A DNA stretch of 58,300 nt. Source: Macrococcus epidermidis (GTDB lineage Bacteria > Bacillota > Bacilli > Staphylococcales > Staphylococcaceae). Where the stretch lies: NCBI RefSeq assembly GCF_003259695.1, contig NZ_PZJH01000009.1:1-58300 (forward strand). Reading direction: 5' to 3'. The notes beneath the pieces are model-generated. The model was not told where the DNA came from. It saw only the letters and a program-made list of their open reading frames with translations, and did no database searches. The translations under genes and the position numbers were made by a program. Numbering within the stretch: position 1 is the first letter of the stretch; each line of letters starts with the position of its first letter. Below, in pieces: positions 8,953 through 16,141 of the stretch.

Positions 8953-9010
8953 AAGGAGAATTGTATGATTAGTATTTATGAAAGGAGAATTGTATGATTA
9001 GTATTTATGA
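8953..9010 (+). repeat. 29-bp tandem duplication of a ribosome-binding site and start codon
   Basis: The 29 bases at 8953-8981 are repeated exactly at 8982-9010. Each copy contains AAGGAGAA, the ATG and the first codons (MISIYE). Because 29 is not a multiple of three, the first copy opens a 10-codon frame (8965-8997) ending in a TGA that overlaps the second ATG (ATGA). Confidence 0.95.
8965..8997 (+). CDS. Ten-residue leader ORF created by the duplication
   Basis: Starts at the first copy of the duplicated ATG with an AAGGAGAA ribosome-binding site and encodes MISIYERRIV, stopping at a TGA that overlaps the start of the phosphatidyltransferase gene. It is probably a by-product of the duplication rather than a functional peptide, but ribosomes terminating here could re-initiate on the real gene. 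Confidence 0.5.
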   Translation: MISIYERRIV

Positions 9011-9611
9011 ACTGAAACCAAAATTTCAACAATTATTAATGCCTATCGTTGATAAGTTGCGCGCGGTAGGGATGACACCAAACCAAATAACAGTGAGTGC
9101 ATTGGTTTTATCTATTATTACGGGAGCGATCATTGCATTGAATTACAACAATAGATGGATTTTTTTACTGATGCCGATAGTGATGTTTGTACGTATGGCA
9201 CTCAATGCAATAGATGGCGTTATGGCAAAGAAATATAATATGAAATCTAATCTAGGTATGTTACTTAATGAAATTGGTGATGTAGTTAGTGATCTTGTAT
9301 TATTCTTACCTTTTATATTGATAGTGCATGATAAAGGAATCTCTGTTCTTTTGTTTATTGGTTTTTCAATTGTTAGTGAAATGGCAGGAAGTCTTGTCCA
9401 GATTATCGGCGCTAAACGCATGTATAATGGTCCGATGGGTAAAAGTGACAGAGCATTCTTGATTGGTTTAGTATCATTATTGATTGCATTGAATATAAAA
9501 ATTATTCCTTTTATACATATCATCCTGTACATCGCAACATTACTCATTATATTAAATACGTATATAAGAATCGCTAATGGATTGAAAGGAGCATCATATG
9601 AATCTGAATAG
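8994..9611 (+). CDS. CDP-alcohol phosphatidyltransferase (YnbA-like)
   Basis: A 205-residue membrane enzyme with about six helices. The CDP-alcohol signature lies around residues 70-100: NAIDGVMAKKYN...GMLLNEIGDVVSD. Compared with the usual DxxDGxxAR...GxxxDxxxD, the first and third aspartates are Asn and the Arg is Lys. I recall LNE.GD as typical of YnbA-like members, so this may be a subfamily feature and not decay. The enzyme would move a phosphatidyl group from CDP-diacylglycerol to an alcohol that cannot be named from sequence. It overlaps the next gene by 14 bases, in the order seen for ynbA-ynbB of enterobacteria. Confidence 0.8.
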   Translation: MISIYELKPKFQQLLMPIVDKLRAVGMTPNQITVSALVLSIITGAIIALNYNNRWIFLLMPIVMFVRMALNAIDGVMAKKYNMKSNLGMLLNEIGDVVSDLVLFLPFILIVHDKGISVLLFIGFSIVSEMAGSLVQIIGAKRMYNGPMGKSDRAFLIGLVSLLIALNIKIIPFIHIILYIATLLIILNTYIRIANGLKGASYESE

Positions 9612-10536
9612 GTTGTCGGATGAAATGATAACTGTATTGATTGGTATTTTCATAGTACTCATCATTTCAACGATTATTAGTCAAATATTACTCAGGAAAT
9701 ATCCGAATAAAGATACTGAAAATATTTGGTTGCGTGTGAAATCGTGGTGGATGATGTGTATTATTTTCGCGCTCGCACTCATAATACATAAAACAGTGTC
9801 CCTTATCTTTATGGCATTTCTTTGTTTTATCGCATTAAAGGAATACTTTTCATTAATTCCAACAAATCGAAGTCATCGTTTAGTATATTTATGGGCGTAT
9901 TTATCAATACCGATACAATTTATACTCATTTATAAAGGTTTTTATGGATTCTTTATTGTATTCATCCCTGTTTATATGTTCTTGTTTATTCCAATCCAGG
10001 CATTGATTGTTGGAGAAACGAAAGGATTTTTACATTCTATGGCAACGATTCAATGGGGAATTATGCTGTTTGTCTTTAGTTTAAGTCACTTAGCATATTT
10101 AATAGTGTTGCCGGGTGATGATAATATGGTATCTGGTGCAAGTCTAGTATTATTTTTAGTGATACTTACACAAGCGAATGATGTATTTCAATATATTACC
10201 GGAAAACTCTTTGGTAAACGAAAGATTATACCGAAAGTTAGTCCTAACAAAACATGGGCAGGATTTATTGGAGGAATCATTCTTACAACAATTCTCGCAA
10301 CAATTTTAGGTCCTTTACTTACGCCTTTTACTTTAGCAGGAATGATTATTGCAGGAATATATATCAGTGTTAGTGGGTTTATTGGTGATGTGAATATCTC
10401 AGCACTGAAACGTGATTTAAATATAAAAGATACATCTCAGGCAATACCCGGACACGGCGGCATATTAGATCGTGTTGATTCGCTGACATATACTGCACCA
10501 CTATTCTTTCATTTTACAAGATTCTTCTATTTTTAG
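9598..10536 (+). CDS. Phosphatidate cytidylyltransferase-like (YnbB-like CDP-diglyceride synthase)
   Basis: A 312-residue protein with about eight membrane helices and the CdsA signature near the C-terminus: SALKRDLNIKDTS followed by PGHGGILDRVDS. The family makes CDP-diacylglycerol from phosphatidate and CTP, which is the substrate of the gene just upstream. It is probably a second, dedicated copy, since cdsA normally sits with uppS and rseP. The ribosome-binding site (AAAGGAGC) lies within the previous gene and the reading frames overlap, so translation is coupled. Confidence 0.85.
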   Translation: MNLNRLSDEMITVLIGIFIVLIISTIISQILLRKYPNKDTENIWLRVKSWWMMCIIFALALIIHKTVSLIFMAFLCFIALKEYFSLIPTNRSHRLVYLWAYLSIPIQFILIYKGFYGFFIVFIPVYMFLFIPIQALIVGETKGFLHSMATIQWGIMLFVFSLSHLAYLIVLPGDDNMVSGASLVLFLVILTQANDVFQYITGKLFGKRKIIPKVSPNKTWAGFIGGIILTTILATILGPLLTPFTLAGMIIAGIYISVSGFIGDVNISALKRDLNIKDTSQAIPGHGGILDRVDSLTYTAPLFFHFTRFFYF

Positions 10537-10552
10537 AGAGGTGACGTAATTT

Positions 10553-11179
10553 ATGCGCAATATATTGTTTGCACTGATTGTTCGTCCCATTGTATTTGTT
10601 GTTTTAGGGTTGAATATTAGAAACTATGAAAGATTACAGCAATCAGGTCCGTTAGTATTAATCGCCAATCATAATAGCCATCTGGATACAATTGTATTAA
10701 TGAGTCTATTTAAAGGGAAGAGTTTTCGTCATGTACGACCAGTGGCTGCTGGAGATTATTTTCTGAAGAATAAACTATTAAGCTGGTTCTCAACAAAAGT
10801 AATGAATATTATACCGATTGAACGGAAGATGACAAAAGATTTTAAAGGGATGTTTCAACCGATATTAGATGAATTAGATAATGATGGTATTATCATATTG
10901 TATCCAGAAGGATCACGTGGTGAACCTGAGAAATTATCAAAATACAAATCAGGTATTTATTATTTAATGAGAGAAAGACCGGAAATACCGATTCAGCCAA
11001 TATTTATGCATGGTTTAGGAAAAGCATTGCCGAAAGATAGCTTTATACTCGTGCCATTTTTTGTTGATATCTTTATAGGTGAACCATTCAAGTTCACTGC
11101 CGATAGGAAGTTATTTATGGAAGACGTAACAAATCGATTAAACGTTTTAAGAGATGAAGGAAACTTTAAAGAGTGGTAG
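10553..11179 (+). CDS. 1-acyl-sn-glycerol-3-phosphate acyltransferase (PlsC family)
   Basis: A 208-residue acyltransferase with the catalytic NHNSHLDT motif (HxxxxD, about residues 40-47) and the substrate-binding YPEGSRGEP motif (about 123-131), plus a hydrophobic N-terminus for membrane attachment. PlsC proteins acylate lysophosphatidate to phosphatidate, the substrate of the upstream CDP-diglyceride synthase. Together the three genes could form a self-contained route from lysophosphatidate to a phosphatidyl alcohol. It starts 16 bases after the previous stop behind AGAGGTGA. Confidence 0.85.
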   Translation: MRNILFALIVRPIVFVVLGLNIRNYERLQQSGPLVLIANHNSHLDTIVLMSLFKGKSFRHVRPVAAGDYFLKNKLLSWFSTKVMNIIPIERKMTKDFKGMFQPILDELDNDGIIILYPEGSRGEPEKLSKYKSGIYYLMRERPEIPIQPIFMHGLGKALPKDSFILVPFFVDIFIGEPFKFTADRKLFMEDVTNRLNVLRDEGNFKEW

Positions 11180-11216
11180 TCTATTAAATAAATAATAATT
11201 ATTAGGGGATGTTTGT

Positions 11217-11828
11217 ATGTTTTTACCACAATTGTTTAAAGTAGAAGATTTTAATGCGCTAATTACTTTCTTGAAAAGAAATTCATTTGCAACGGTTATA
11301 TCATCGCAAAACGATGTACCTTACGCATCCCAGGTACCAGTCATGGTTGATGTAATTGATGATGAAATTGTATTGTCATTTCATTTAGCAAGACCAAATC
11401 CGCAAACAAATACATTAGAAAACAATCAAAATGTTCTGATTCAATTTACCGGTGCACATGGTTATGTATCGTCTTCTTGGTATGAACAAGAAGAAGTTTC
11501 TACGTGGAATTATCAGGCAGCGCAGCTAAAAGGAGAATGTGCTGTACTCGATCAAGATGAACTGATGGAAGACTTAAAACGTTTGACTGATCATTATGAA
11601 ACAGGTGACAATGCGAGAACTTTTGATACGTTAAGTGAAGATGTATTAAAACAGGCTAAAGGGGTTATCGGATATAAAGTAAAGGTTCGTGAAGCGGGTC
11701 TTAAATATAAACTAAGTCAGAATAGAAGTGACAAAGATTATAAAAATATCGTCTTGAATTTACGTGATAGTGATAATCAGGATGATAACCGCTTAGCTGA
11801 TGAGATGGAAAAGATAAGAACGATATAA
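11217..11828 (+). CDS. PaiB-family FMN-binding protein
   Basis: A 203-residue protein of the PaiB/FMN-binding split-barrel family. It starts with MFLPQLF, contains the NSFATVISSQNDVPYASQVPV strand pair in the flavin-binding part (about 20-42), HLARPNPQ and the characteristic YVSSSWYEQEEVSTWNYQAAQLKG block (about 80-105). B. subtilis PaiB was described as a negative regulator of sporulation and protease genes, but flavin or heme binding is the safer statement. It is preceded by AGGGGATG and lies between the lipid operon and a thioredoxin gene. Confidence 0.85.
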   Translation: MFLPQLFKVEDFNALITFLKRNSFATVISSQNDVPYASQVPVMVDVIDDEIVLSFHLARPNPQTNTLENNQNVLIQFTGAHGYVSSSWYEQEEVSTWNYQAAQLKGECAVLDQDELMEDLKRLTDHYETGDNARTFDTLSEDVLKQAKGVIGYKVKVREAGLKYKLSQNRSDKDYKNIVLNLRDSDNQDDNRLADEMEKIRTI

Positions 11829-11925
11829 GGGATAAATAAATACAGGTTATTGATGATAAAATAAGCAAATAAAATGAATAAAAAAATAAAACGTAGTATG
11901 ATGATACCACTTTGGAGGTGTGGTA

Positions 11926-12237
11926 ATGGAACATATTAAGGATTATGACACATTGGTAGATAAAATGAATCAAGAGAAGTTTGTATTATATGTAATGAGT
12001 GAGGGATGTAGTGTTTGTCACGCAGACCTTCCAAAAGTAGAACGCTTAGTTGAAAATTATGATATACCGAGTGCAAAGATTTTAGTCAATGAAATCCCAG
12101 AAGCTGCGGGTCAGTTGTCTCTATTTACTGCTCCGGTGATTATATTAAACGCGCAAGGTAGAGAATTTCATAGACAAGCACGTATTATAGATTTTGAAGC
12201 ATTAGAATATCGTCTAAGTCAGTTAAATGATTTATAG
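11926..12237 (+). CDS. Thioredoxin-family protein
   Basis: A 103-residue thioredoxin-fold protein with a CSVC active site (around residue 27-30 in SEGCSVCHADLP), a cis-proline region FTAPVIIL and a following strand. It is shorter and more diverged than housekeeping thioredoxin. The start is set by GGAGGTG at 11914-11920: the ATG at 11926 is correctly spaced, while the GTG at 11920 is part of the ribosome-binding site. The substrate is unknown. The hairpin at 12265-12290 ends the unit. Confidence 0.85.
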   Translation: MEHIKDYDTLVDKMNQEKFVLYVMSEGCSVCHADLPKVERLVENYDIPSAKILVNEIPEAAGQLSLFTAPVIILNAQGREFHRQARIIDFEALEYRLSQLNDL

Positions 12238-12264
12238 GGAAAGTGAATAAATATAATATGAAAT

Positions 12265-12290
12265 GACAACTTCGGTTGTCTTTTTATTTT
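12265..12290 (+). terminator. Intrinsic terminator
   Basis: GACAAC-TTCG-GTTGTC with a UUCG tetraloop followed by TTTTTATTTT. Confidence 0.85.
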
Positions 12291-12336
12291 GACTTTTTAT
12301 CAATGTATGATATATTTGTATCTGTATTAGATACAA
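12289..12336 (+). promoter_or_regulatory. Promoter and palindromic operator of the Rrf2 regulator gene
   Basis: TTGACT (12289-12294) and TATATT (12311-12316) are 16 bases apart. A perfect inverted repeat TTGTATCT-N5-AGATACAA (12316-12336) starts at the end of the -10 box and covers the transcription start, an ideal position for repression, most likely by the Rrf2 protein encoded immediately downstream. Confidence 0.7.
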
Positions 12337-12363
12337 CAACAAATCGGAAGTGAGATGAAGTTC

Positions 12364-12804
12364 ATGGATATTAAATTTTCAGTTGCACTGCACATTATGG
12401 TAATGATATCAGAATCAACAGAGGTTCAGAATTCAGACACTTTAGCGAATAGCGTAAATACGAATCCAAGTTATATCAGAAAGATTACAGCATTATTAAA
12501 GAAAGCATATTTAATCGAAAGTACACAAGGTAAGAGTGGGATGTCACTTCTTAAATCAAGTCGAGATATTAATTTATTAGAAATTTATCAGGCAGTACAT
12601 CCAAAAGAAGTGAAACTATTAAATGTTCATACAGACGTAAATCCAGAGTGTCCTGTCGCTCAGAATATTGAAACGGTGCTCAATCCGATATTTACAGATG
12701 CCGAACAGCAATTATTTCAATCATTAAAAGCAAGAACGTTAGAAGATGTTATTAAACAAATGAAGGAGAATCATAATGAAAGCCATTCAAATCAAGCAAT
12801 ATAG
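12364..12804 (+). CDS. Rrf2-family transcriptional regulator
   Basis: A 146-residue winged-helix regulator starting MDIKFSVALHIMVMI, with the recognition region TNPSYIRKITALLKKAYLIES (about 30-55), as in the CymR/IscR/YwnA family. Only one cysteine is evident (in PECPVAQ), so an Fe-S cluster of the three-Cys IscR type is unlikely; a thiol switch is possible. I use the ATG at 12364 because GGAAGTGAG lies nine bases before it, while the ATG at 12355 directly abuts that site. The last 29 bases overlap a truncated oxidoreductase frame (12776), the kind of redox target such regulators control. The OYE-type reductase downstream is probably also in its regulon. Confidence 0.85.
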   Translation: MDIKFSVALHIMVMISESTEVQNSDTLANSVNTNPSYIRKITALLKKAYLIESTQGKSGMSLLKSSRDINLLEIYQAVHPKEVKLLNVHTDVNPECPVAQNIETVLNPIFTDAEQQLFQSLKARTLEDVIKQMKENHNESHSNQAI

Positions 12805-12862
12805 TAAAGATATTAAAGTAGACACTAATAAAATAATATCGATAATTGATTATAAAAAGTAA
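12776..12862 (+). pseudogene. N-terminal remnant of a zinc-type alcohol dehydrogenase/quinone oxidoreductase
   Basis: A strong ribosome-binding site (AAGGAGAA) and ATG open a 28-codon frame starting MKAIQIKQYSKDIKV, which resembles the first beta strand of NADPH:quinone oxidoreductase-type medium-chain dehydrogenases. It then runs into AT-rich sequence and stops. The body of the gene is missing, so a deletion has left only the 5' end, after which the OYE-type gene follows. The assignment rests on a short stretch and is moderately certain. Confidence 0.5.
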
Positions 12863-12907
12863 TTATATAAAAAGAAATTATATAAAATAATATTAGGAGT
12901 GAAATAC

Positions 12908-14119
12908 ATGTCAGTAGATAAATTATTTGAGCCACTTGTATTAAAGAATGGTGTAACGATTAAAAATAGATTATATAAAGGTGCGATGAGCGAAGGGATG
13001 GGTGACAAAACACATCGTCCTACAGAAGAACTAGTTAATGCTTATAAACATTGGGCTGATGGTGGTATCGGGATGTCGCTTACAGGGAATGTAATGGTTG
13101 ATAGACGTTATCTAGGTGAGCCTGGCAATGTCGTCATTGAAGATGATAGAGATTTAGATATATTAACACGTTGGGCAGATGCAGGTAAACGTAACGGTAG
13201 TCATATTTGGATGCAAATTAATCATCCAGGTAAACAAAGCCCTAAATCAGTATCAAAGCAACCGATCGCACCAAGTGCTATCCCGATTGGAGGAGATGCT
13301 GGTAGTGCATTTAATCCACCGCGTGAAATGACAATCAATGAAATTAAGGAAACGATTGAACGCTTTGTTACAGCTGCAGTAGTAGCGAAGAAAGCAGGAT
13401 TTACTGGTGTTCAGATTCATGGCGCACATGGATATTTAGTAAGTCAGTTCTTATCATCAAGAGATAACCGACGTTTTGATGAGTATGGTGGGACTTTAGA
13501 GAAACGTATGCAATTCTTAATTGATATTTATACAGGAATGAGAAACGCGCTTGGAGAAGATTTCCCAATCAGCTTGAAGATTAATTCAACAGATTTCAAT
13601 GATAAAGGATTCTCATTAGAAGATTCAATTGCAGTGATCAAGAAAATGGCTGAATTAGGTATTGATCATATTGAAATATCAGGCGGAGATTATGAGAAAC
13701 CTGAAATGATGGGTGACGGTGAAGTATACTTCTTAGATTATGCAAAACAAATCAGTGACATAGTAAATGTACCAATTTCAGTTATCGGTGGATTCCGAAA
13801 ACAAGAAAGTATGATTGATACGATAACGAATACAAATGTAGCGATGATTGGTATTGCAAGACCACTAGTCTTAAACCCTGAATTACCAAATCAACTTCAA
13901 AATGGCACATACGAAGATATGACCATTCCAAGACTGACAACGAAAGTGAAGTCACTCGATAAAAAGTTAGGTGGATTTATCGGTATTGCATATTATGAAC
14001 AGCAGATCAGAAGACTCGGAAACAATCAAAACCCGGTAGTCCATACAAACGCATGGAGTCCATTATTGGATTTAGCAAAAACGCACGGTGCTAGAGCATT
14101 CACAAAAAGAAGACGATAA
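12908..14119 (+). CDS. NADH-dependent flavin oxidoreductase, old yellow enzyme family
   Basis: A 403-residue TIM-barrel flavoenzyme. It shows LFEPLVLKNGVTIKNRLYKGAM at the N-terminus, QINHPGKQ and the catalytic GVQIHGAHGYLVSQFLS block (about 175-192) followed by DNRRFDEYGG, and the phosphate-binding part near PISVIGGF and IGIARPL. The family reduces activated double bonds, flavin-linked; the natural substrate is unknown. ATG 12908 has AGGAG eight bases upstream; a GTG at 12899 falls within that site. Context with an Rrf2 regulator and a quinone reductase points to electrophile or disulfide stress. Confidence 0.9.
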   Translation: MSVDKLFEPLVLKNGVTIKNRLYKGAMSEGMGDKTHRPTEELVNAYKHWADGGIGMSLTGNVMVDRRYLGEPGNVVIEDDRDLDILTRWADAGKRNGSHIWMQINHPGKQSPKSVSKQPIAPSAIPIGGDAGSAFNPPREMTINEIKETIERFVTAAVVAKKAGFTGVQIHGAHGYLVSQFLSSRDNRRFDEYGGTLEKRMQFLIDIYTGMRNALGEDFPISLKINSTDFNDKGFSLEDSIAVIKKMAELGIDHIEISGGDYEKPEMMGDGEVYFLDYAKQISDIVNVPISVIGGFRKQESMIDTITNTNVAMIGIARPLVLNPELPNQLQNGTYEDMTIPRLTTKVKSLDKKLGGFIGIAYYEQQIRRLGNNQNPVVHTNAWSPLLDLAKTHGARAFTKRRR

Positions 14120-14124
14120 CAATC

Positions 14125-14155
14125 ATCCGGGATGTTCATACATCTCGGATTTTTT
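14125..14155 (+). terminator. Intrinsic terminator
   Basis: ATCCGGGATG pairs with CATCTCGGAT (one G-U pair) around TTCATA, then a T run. Confidence 0.8.
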
Positions 14156-14237
14156 ACGTACATTCCTATCTTAAATAGATGATTTCATTTATTAAGCAAA
14201 TCAATTTATAGTAAACTTAAGAAAAGGAGTGATATTC

Positions 14238-14792
14238 ATGACTTTGCTAGAACGAATTCAGAACATCGAAATTTTGAAAGATGATCCTATTTATGATGAG
14301 ATTCATGAGCATAAAGGAAACAATGAAAGATTATCATTTGAAATCAATGATGGCTATAAAACAAATTCAGAAGTATTAAAAATTCTTGGTGAAATGACGA
14401 GTCAAACGATTGATGAAAGTGTTGTCGTCTCTCTGCCATTCTATACTGACTACGGAAGACATATTAAATTAGGGAAAGAAATCTTTATCAACAAGAATGT
14501 AACGTTTGTTGATTTAGGTGGTATTGAGATAGAAGATAATGTGTTGATCGGACCATCAGCAAGAATAATATCAGTGAACCATATTGTAGATCCAGCGAAA
14601 CGACGTGGTCTTGTTGTTAATAAAGTTGTTATTAAGAAAAATGCATGGATTGGTGCAAATGTCACTGTATTACCTGGTGTTACAGTTGGAGAGAATTCAA
14701 TTGTTGCAGCAGATTCAACAGTAACAAAAGACGTACCACCAAATACTATTGTGGCCGGCACACCTGCTAAAGTAATTAAGGAAATTGAATAG
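14238..14792 (+). CDS. Sugar O-acetyltransferase, maltose/galactoside acetyltransferase type
   Basis: A 184-residue left-handed beta-helix acetyltransferase. Hexapeptide repeats run from about residue 75 to 175 (for example IEIEDNVLIGPSARI, VIKKNAWIGANVTVLPGVTVGENSIVAADSTVTKD), with the catalytic histidine in SVNHIVDPAKR, as in Maa, LacA and NodL. These acetylate sugar hydroxyl groups with acetyl-CoA. ATG 14238 has AAGGAG at the proper distance; a GTG at 14229 overlaps that site. It is 11 bases upstream of the quinone reductase gene and probably co-transcribed with it. Confidence 0.88.
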   Translation: MTLLERIQNIEILKDDPIYDEIHEHKGNNERLSFEINDGYKTNSEVLKILGEMTSQTIDESVVVSLPFYTDYGRHIKLGKEIFINKNVTFVDLGGIEIEDNVLIGPSARIISVNHIVDPAKRRGLVVNKVVIKKNAWIGANVTVLPGVTVGENSIVAADSTVTKDVPPNTIVAGTPAKVIKEIE

Positions 14793-14803
14793 GAGCTGAT
14801 TTG

Positions 14804-15334
14804 ATGAGTACACTTGTTATTATCACTCATCCGGAGATGAATAAATCAATTGTTAATCGTATGTGGAAAGAAGCTTTAATTGAAGCGGATATTGATGTCG
14901 TGGATCTTTACGAAATATATTCGGATTCAAAGCTGGATGTTTCTGAAGAGCAACAGAGGTTGCTAAAATACGATAAAGTGATTTTTCAATTCCCGTTCTA
15001 TTGGTATAGCAGCCCACCATTGTTAAAACAATATCTTGATGAAGTATTCTTGTTTAACTATGCATATGGACCAAAAGGAACAAAGCTAAAGGATAAATCT
15101 TTTGGGTTAGCTGTCACTGTAGGTAGTCCGAAATCGGATTACACTGCAAAAGGATTCAATAAGTTTAATATGGATGAATTATTGACTCCATTTGAAGCAA
15201 CGTTCCATTATGTTGGTGCGCAATATATTGGATACTTCGCGCAATTCGGCACCGTCAATCATGCGACTGAAAGTGAATTGAGAGAAGGTACAAAACGATA
15301 TATTGAATTTGTGAATAGACAATATGAGAGATGA
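14804..15334 (+). CDS. NAD(P)H quinone oxidoreductase, flavodoxin fold
   Basis: A 176-residue protein of the NQO1/KefF/MdaB family: N-terminal VIITHPEMNKS flavin-phosphate loop, then FQFPFYWYSSPPLLKQYLDEVF (about 64-85), the family's central signature. It should reduce quinones with two electrons from NAD(P)H using FMN or FAD. The ATG at 14804 is spaced eight bases from AGGAG. A strong terminator follows at 15348. Confidence 0.88.
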   Translation: MSTLVIITHPEMNKSIVNRMWKEALIEADIDVVDLYEIYSDSKLDVSEEQQRLLKYDKVIFQFPFYWYSSPPLLKQYLDEVFLFNYAYGPKGTKLKDKSFGLAVTVGSPKSDYTAKGFNKFNMDELLTPFEATFHYVGAQYIGYFAQFGTVNHATESELREGTKRYIEFVNRQYER

Positions 15335-15347
15335 ACTTAATTAAATA

Positions 15348-15396
15348 AAGAGTAAGTACTGGTAATTGAAATTTATCAGTACTTACTCTTTTTTTC
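15348..15396 (+). terminator. Intrinsic terminator
   Basis: AAGAGTAAGTACTG pairs with CAGTACTTACTCTT across a 15-base loop, followed by seven T residues. Confidence 0.85.
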
Positions 15397-15643
15397 TAGT
15401 GATTCAATCCATACTCATAAGAAACACCTAGATTCTCACGTAATGTTTCACCTCATATTCTGTATGGAATAATCCGCGTTCTTGTAAGATAGGAACAACT
15501 TGTTCTACGAAATCTTTAACACCATCATGTGATGAGTCTGGAACGATTGAGAATCTGTCTGTCGCATCTGCAACAGCTCCTGGCATACGCCACATCTTAA
15601 ATTCACCACCATAACCAGAAACCATTTGTAACGCAAGTTTCAT
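15396..15643 (-). pseudogene. C-terminal fragment of an LLM-class flavin monooxygenase, frameshifted
   Basis: Translation gives a 71-residue piece containing FVEQVVPILQERGLFHTEYE, the typical C-terminal end of NtaA/DmoA-like FMN-dependent monooxygenases. After that point the family's TLRENLG motif is present only in another frame: a one-base deletion at about 15450 makes the frame read VKHYVRI and stop, whereas the shifted frame reads ETLRENLGVSYEYGLNH and stops at 15396. The N-terminal three quarters are absent. On the other side (about 15645) the fragment abuts the remnant of an HxlR regulator. Confidence 0.7.
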
Positions 15644-15644
15644 C

Positions 15645-15761
15645 TTGCCGCCTCGCGTTGAATATTCATTAACAGAGATGGGACAAGAGATATTACCGAT
15701 TCTTAAAATGATGGAGTCTTATGGCAAGAAGCATGGGGAACAGGCAGAAGATTATATGTAA
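15645..15761 (+). pseudogene. C-terminal remnant of an HxlR-family regulator
   Basis: From about 15645 the plus strand reads PPRVEYSLTEMGQEILP and on to a stop at 15761. PPRVEYSLTE.G is the conserved wing and end of HxlR regulators, so this is the last ~37 residues of such a gene with its N-terminal HTH missing. It meets the antiparallel LLM monooxygenase fragment with no spacer. HxlR regulators often sit beside flavin oxidoreductases, so one deletion probably removed both 5' halves and everything between. Confidence 0.65.
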
Positions 15762-15768
15762 CATAATT

Positions 15769-15810
15769 AAAAGCACAAGAAAGGAGTTTAATTCCTTCCG
15801 TGTGCTTTTT
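15769..15810. terminator. Terminator behind the HrtAB-like operon
   Basis: AAAAGCACA/TGTGCTTTT with an inner AAGGA/TCCTT extension and T-rich runs on both strands; it ends the minus-strand ABC operon and also closes the HxlR remnant. Confidence 0.75.
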
Positions 15811-16129
15811 AAATTTCAAAATAATAGTGAAAATGATTTTTACATCCCGGATTGAATGGATGCGTACAGTTAGGACATTGAGTAACATTGACATACACAT
15901 TAATCGGGATTTCTGTTTGGCAAACACCACATAAAACAGCTGTCACTTCAGAATGTATCGGATATTTTTCAGCTGGAGATTTATGATTAATCTCTTCATA
16001 ACACAAATGACAAGGATAATATGTATTGCTATCAGGGAACCTATAGCACACTACATCTACAGGCGCGTTATAATGCGCACATCTTCCTTGTTCATCTACT
16101 GCTATACCTTCTATAAGGTGTTCCGTCAT
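15809..16129 (-). CDS. CHY zinc-finger protein
   Basis: A 106-residue protein with the CHY zinc-finger pattern: CAHYNAPVDVVCYRF, YPCHLCYEE, CGVCQTEI and CPNCTHPFNPGCKNHFHYYFE, giving at least eight metal-binding Cys/His residues. The family includes yeast Hot13, which keeps small Tim proteins zinc-free; the bacterial role is unknown. It is the last gene of an operon with an HrtAB-like ABC exporter (12 bases behind the ATPase), suggesting a link to metal or heme handling. I use the ATG at 16129, which has AAGAGGTGG upstream; the GTG at 16138 lies in that site. Confidence 0.85.
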   Translation of the reverse strand: MTEHLIEGIAVDEQGRCAHYNAPVDVVCYRFPDSNTYYPCHLCYEEINHKSPAEKYPIHSEVTAVLCGVCQTEIPINVYVNVTQCPNCTHPFNPGCKNHFHYYFEI

Positions 16130-16141
16130 ATATTCCACCTC

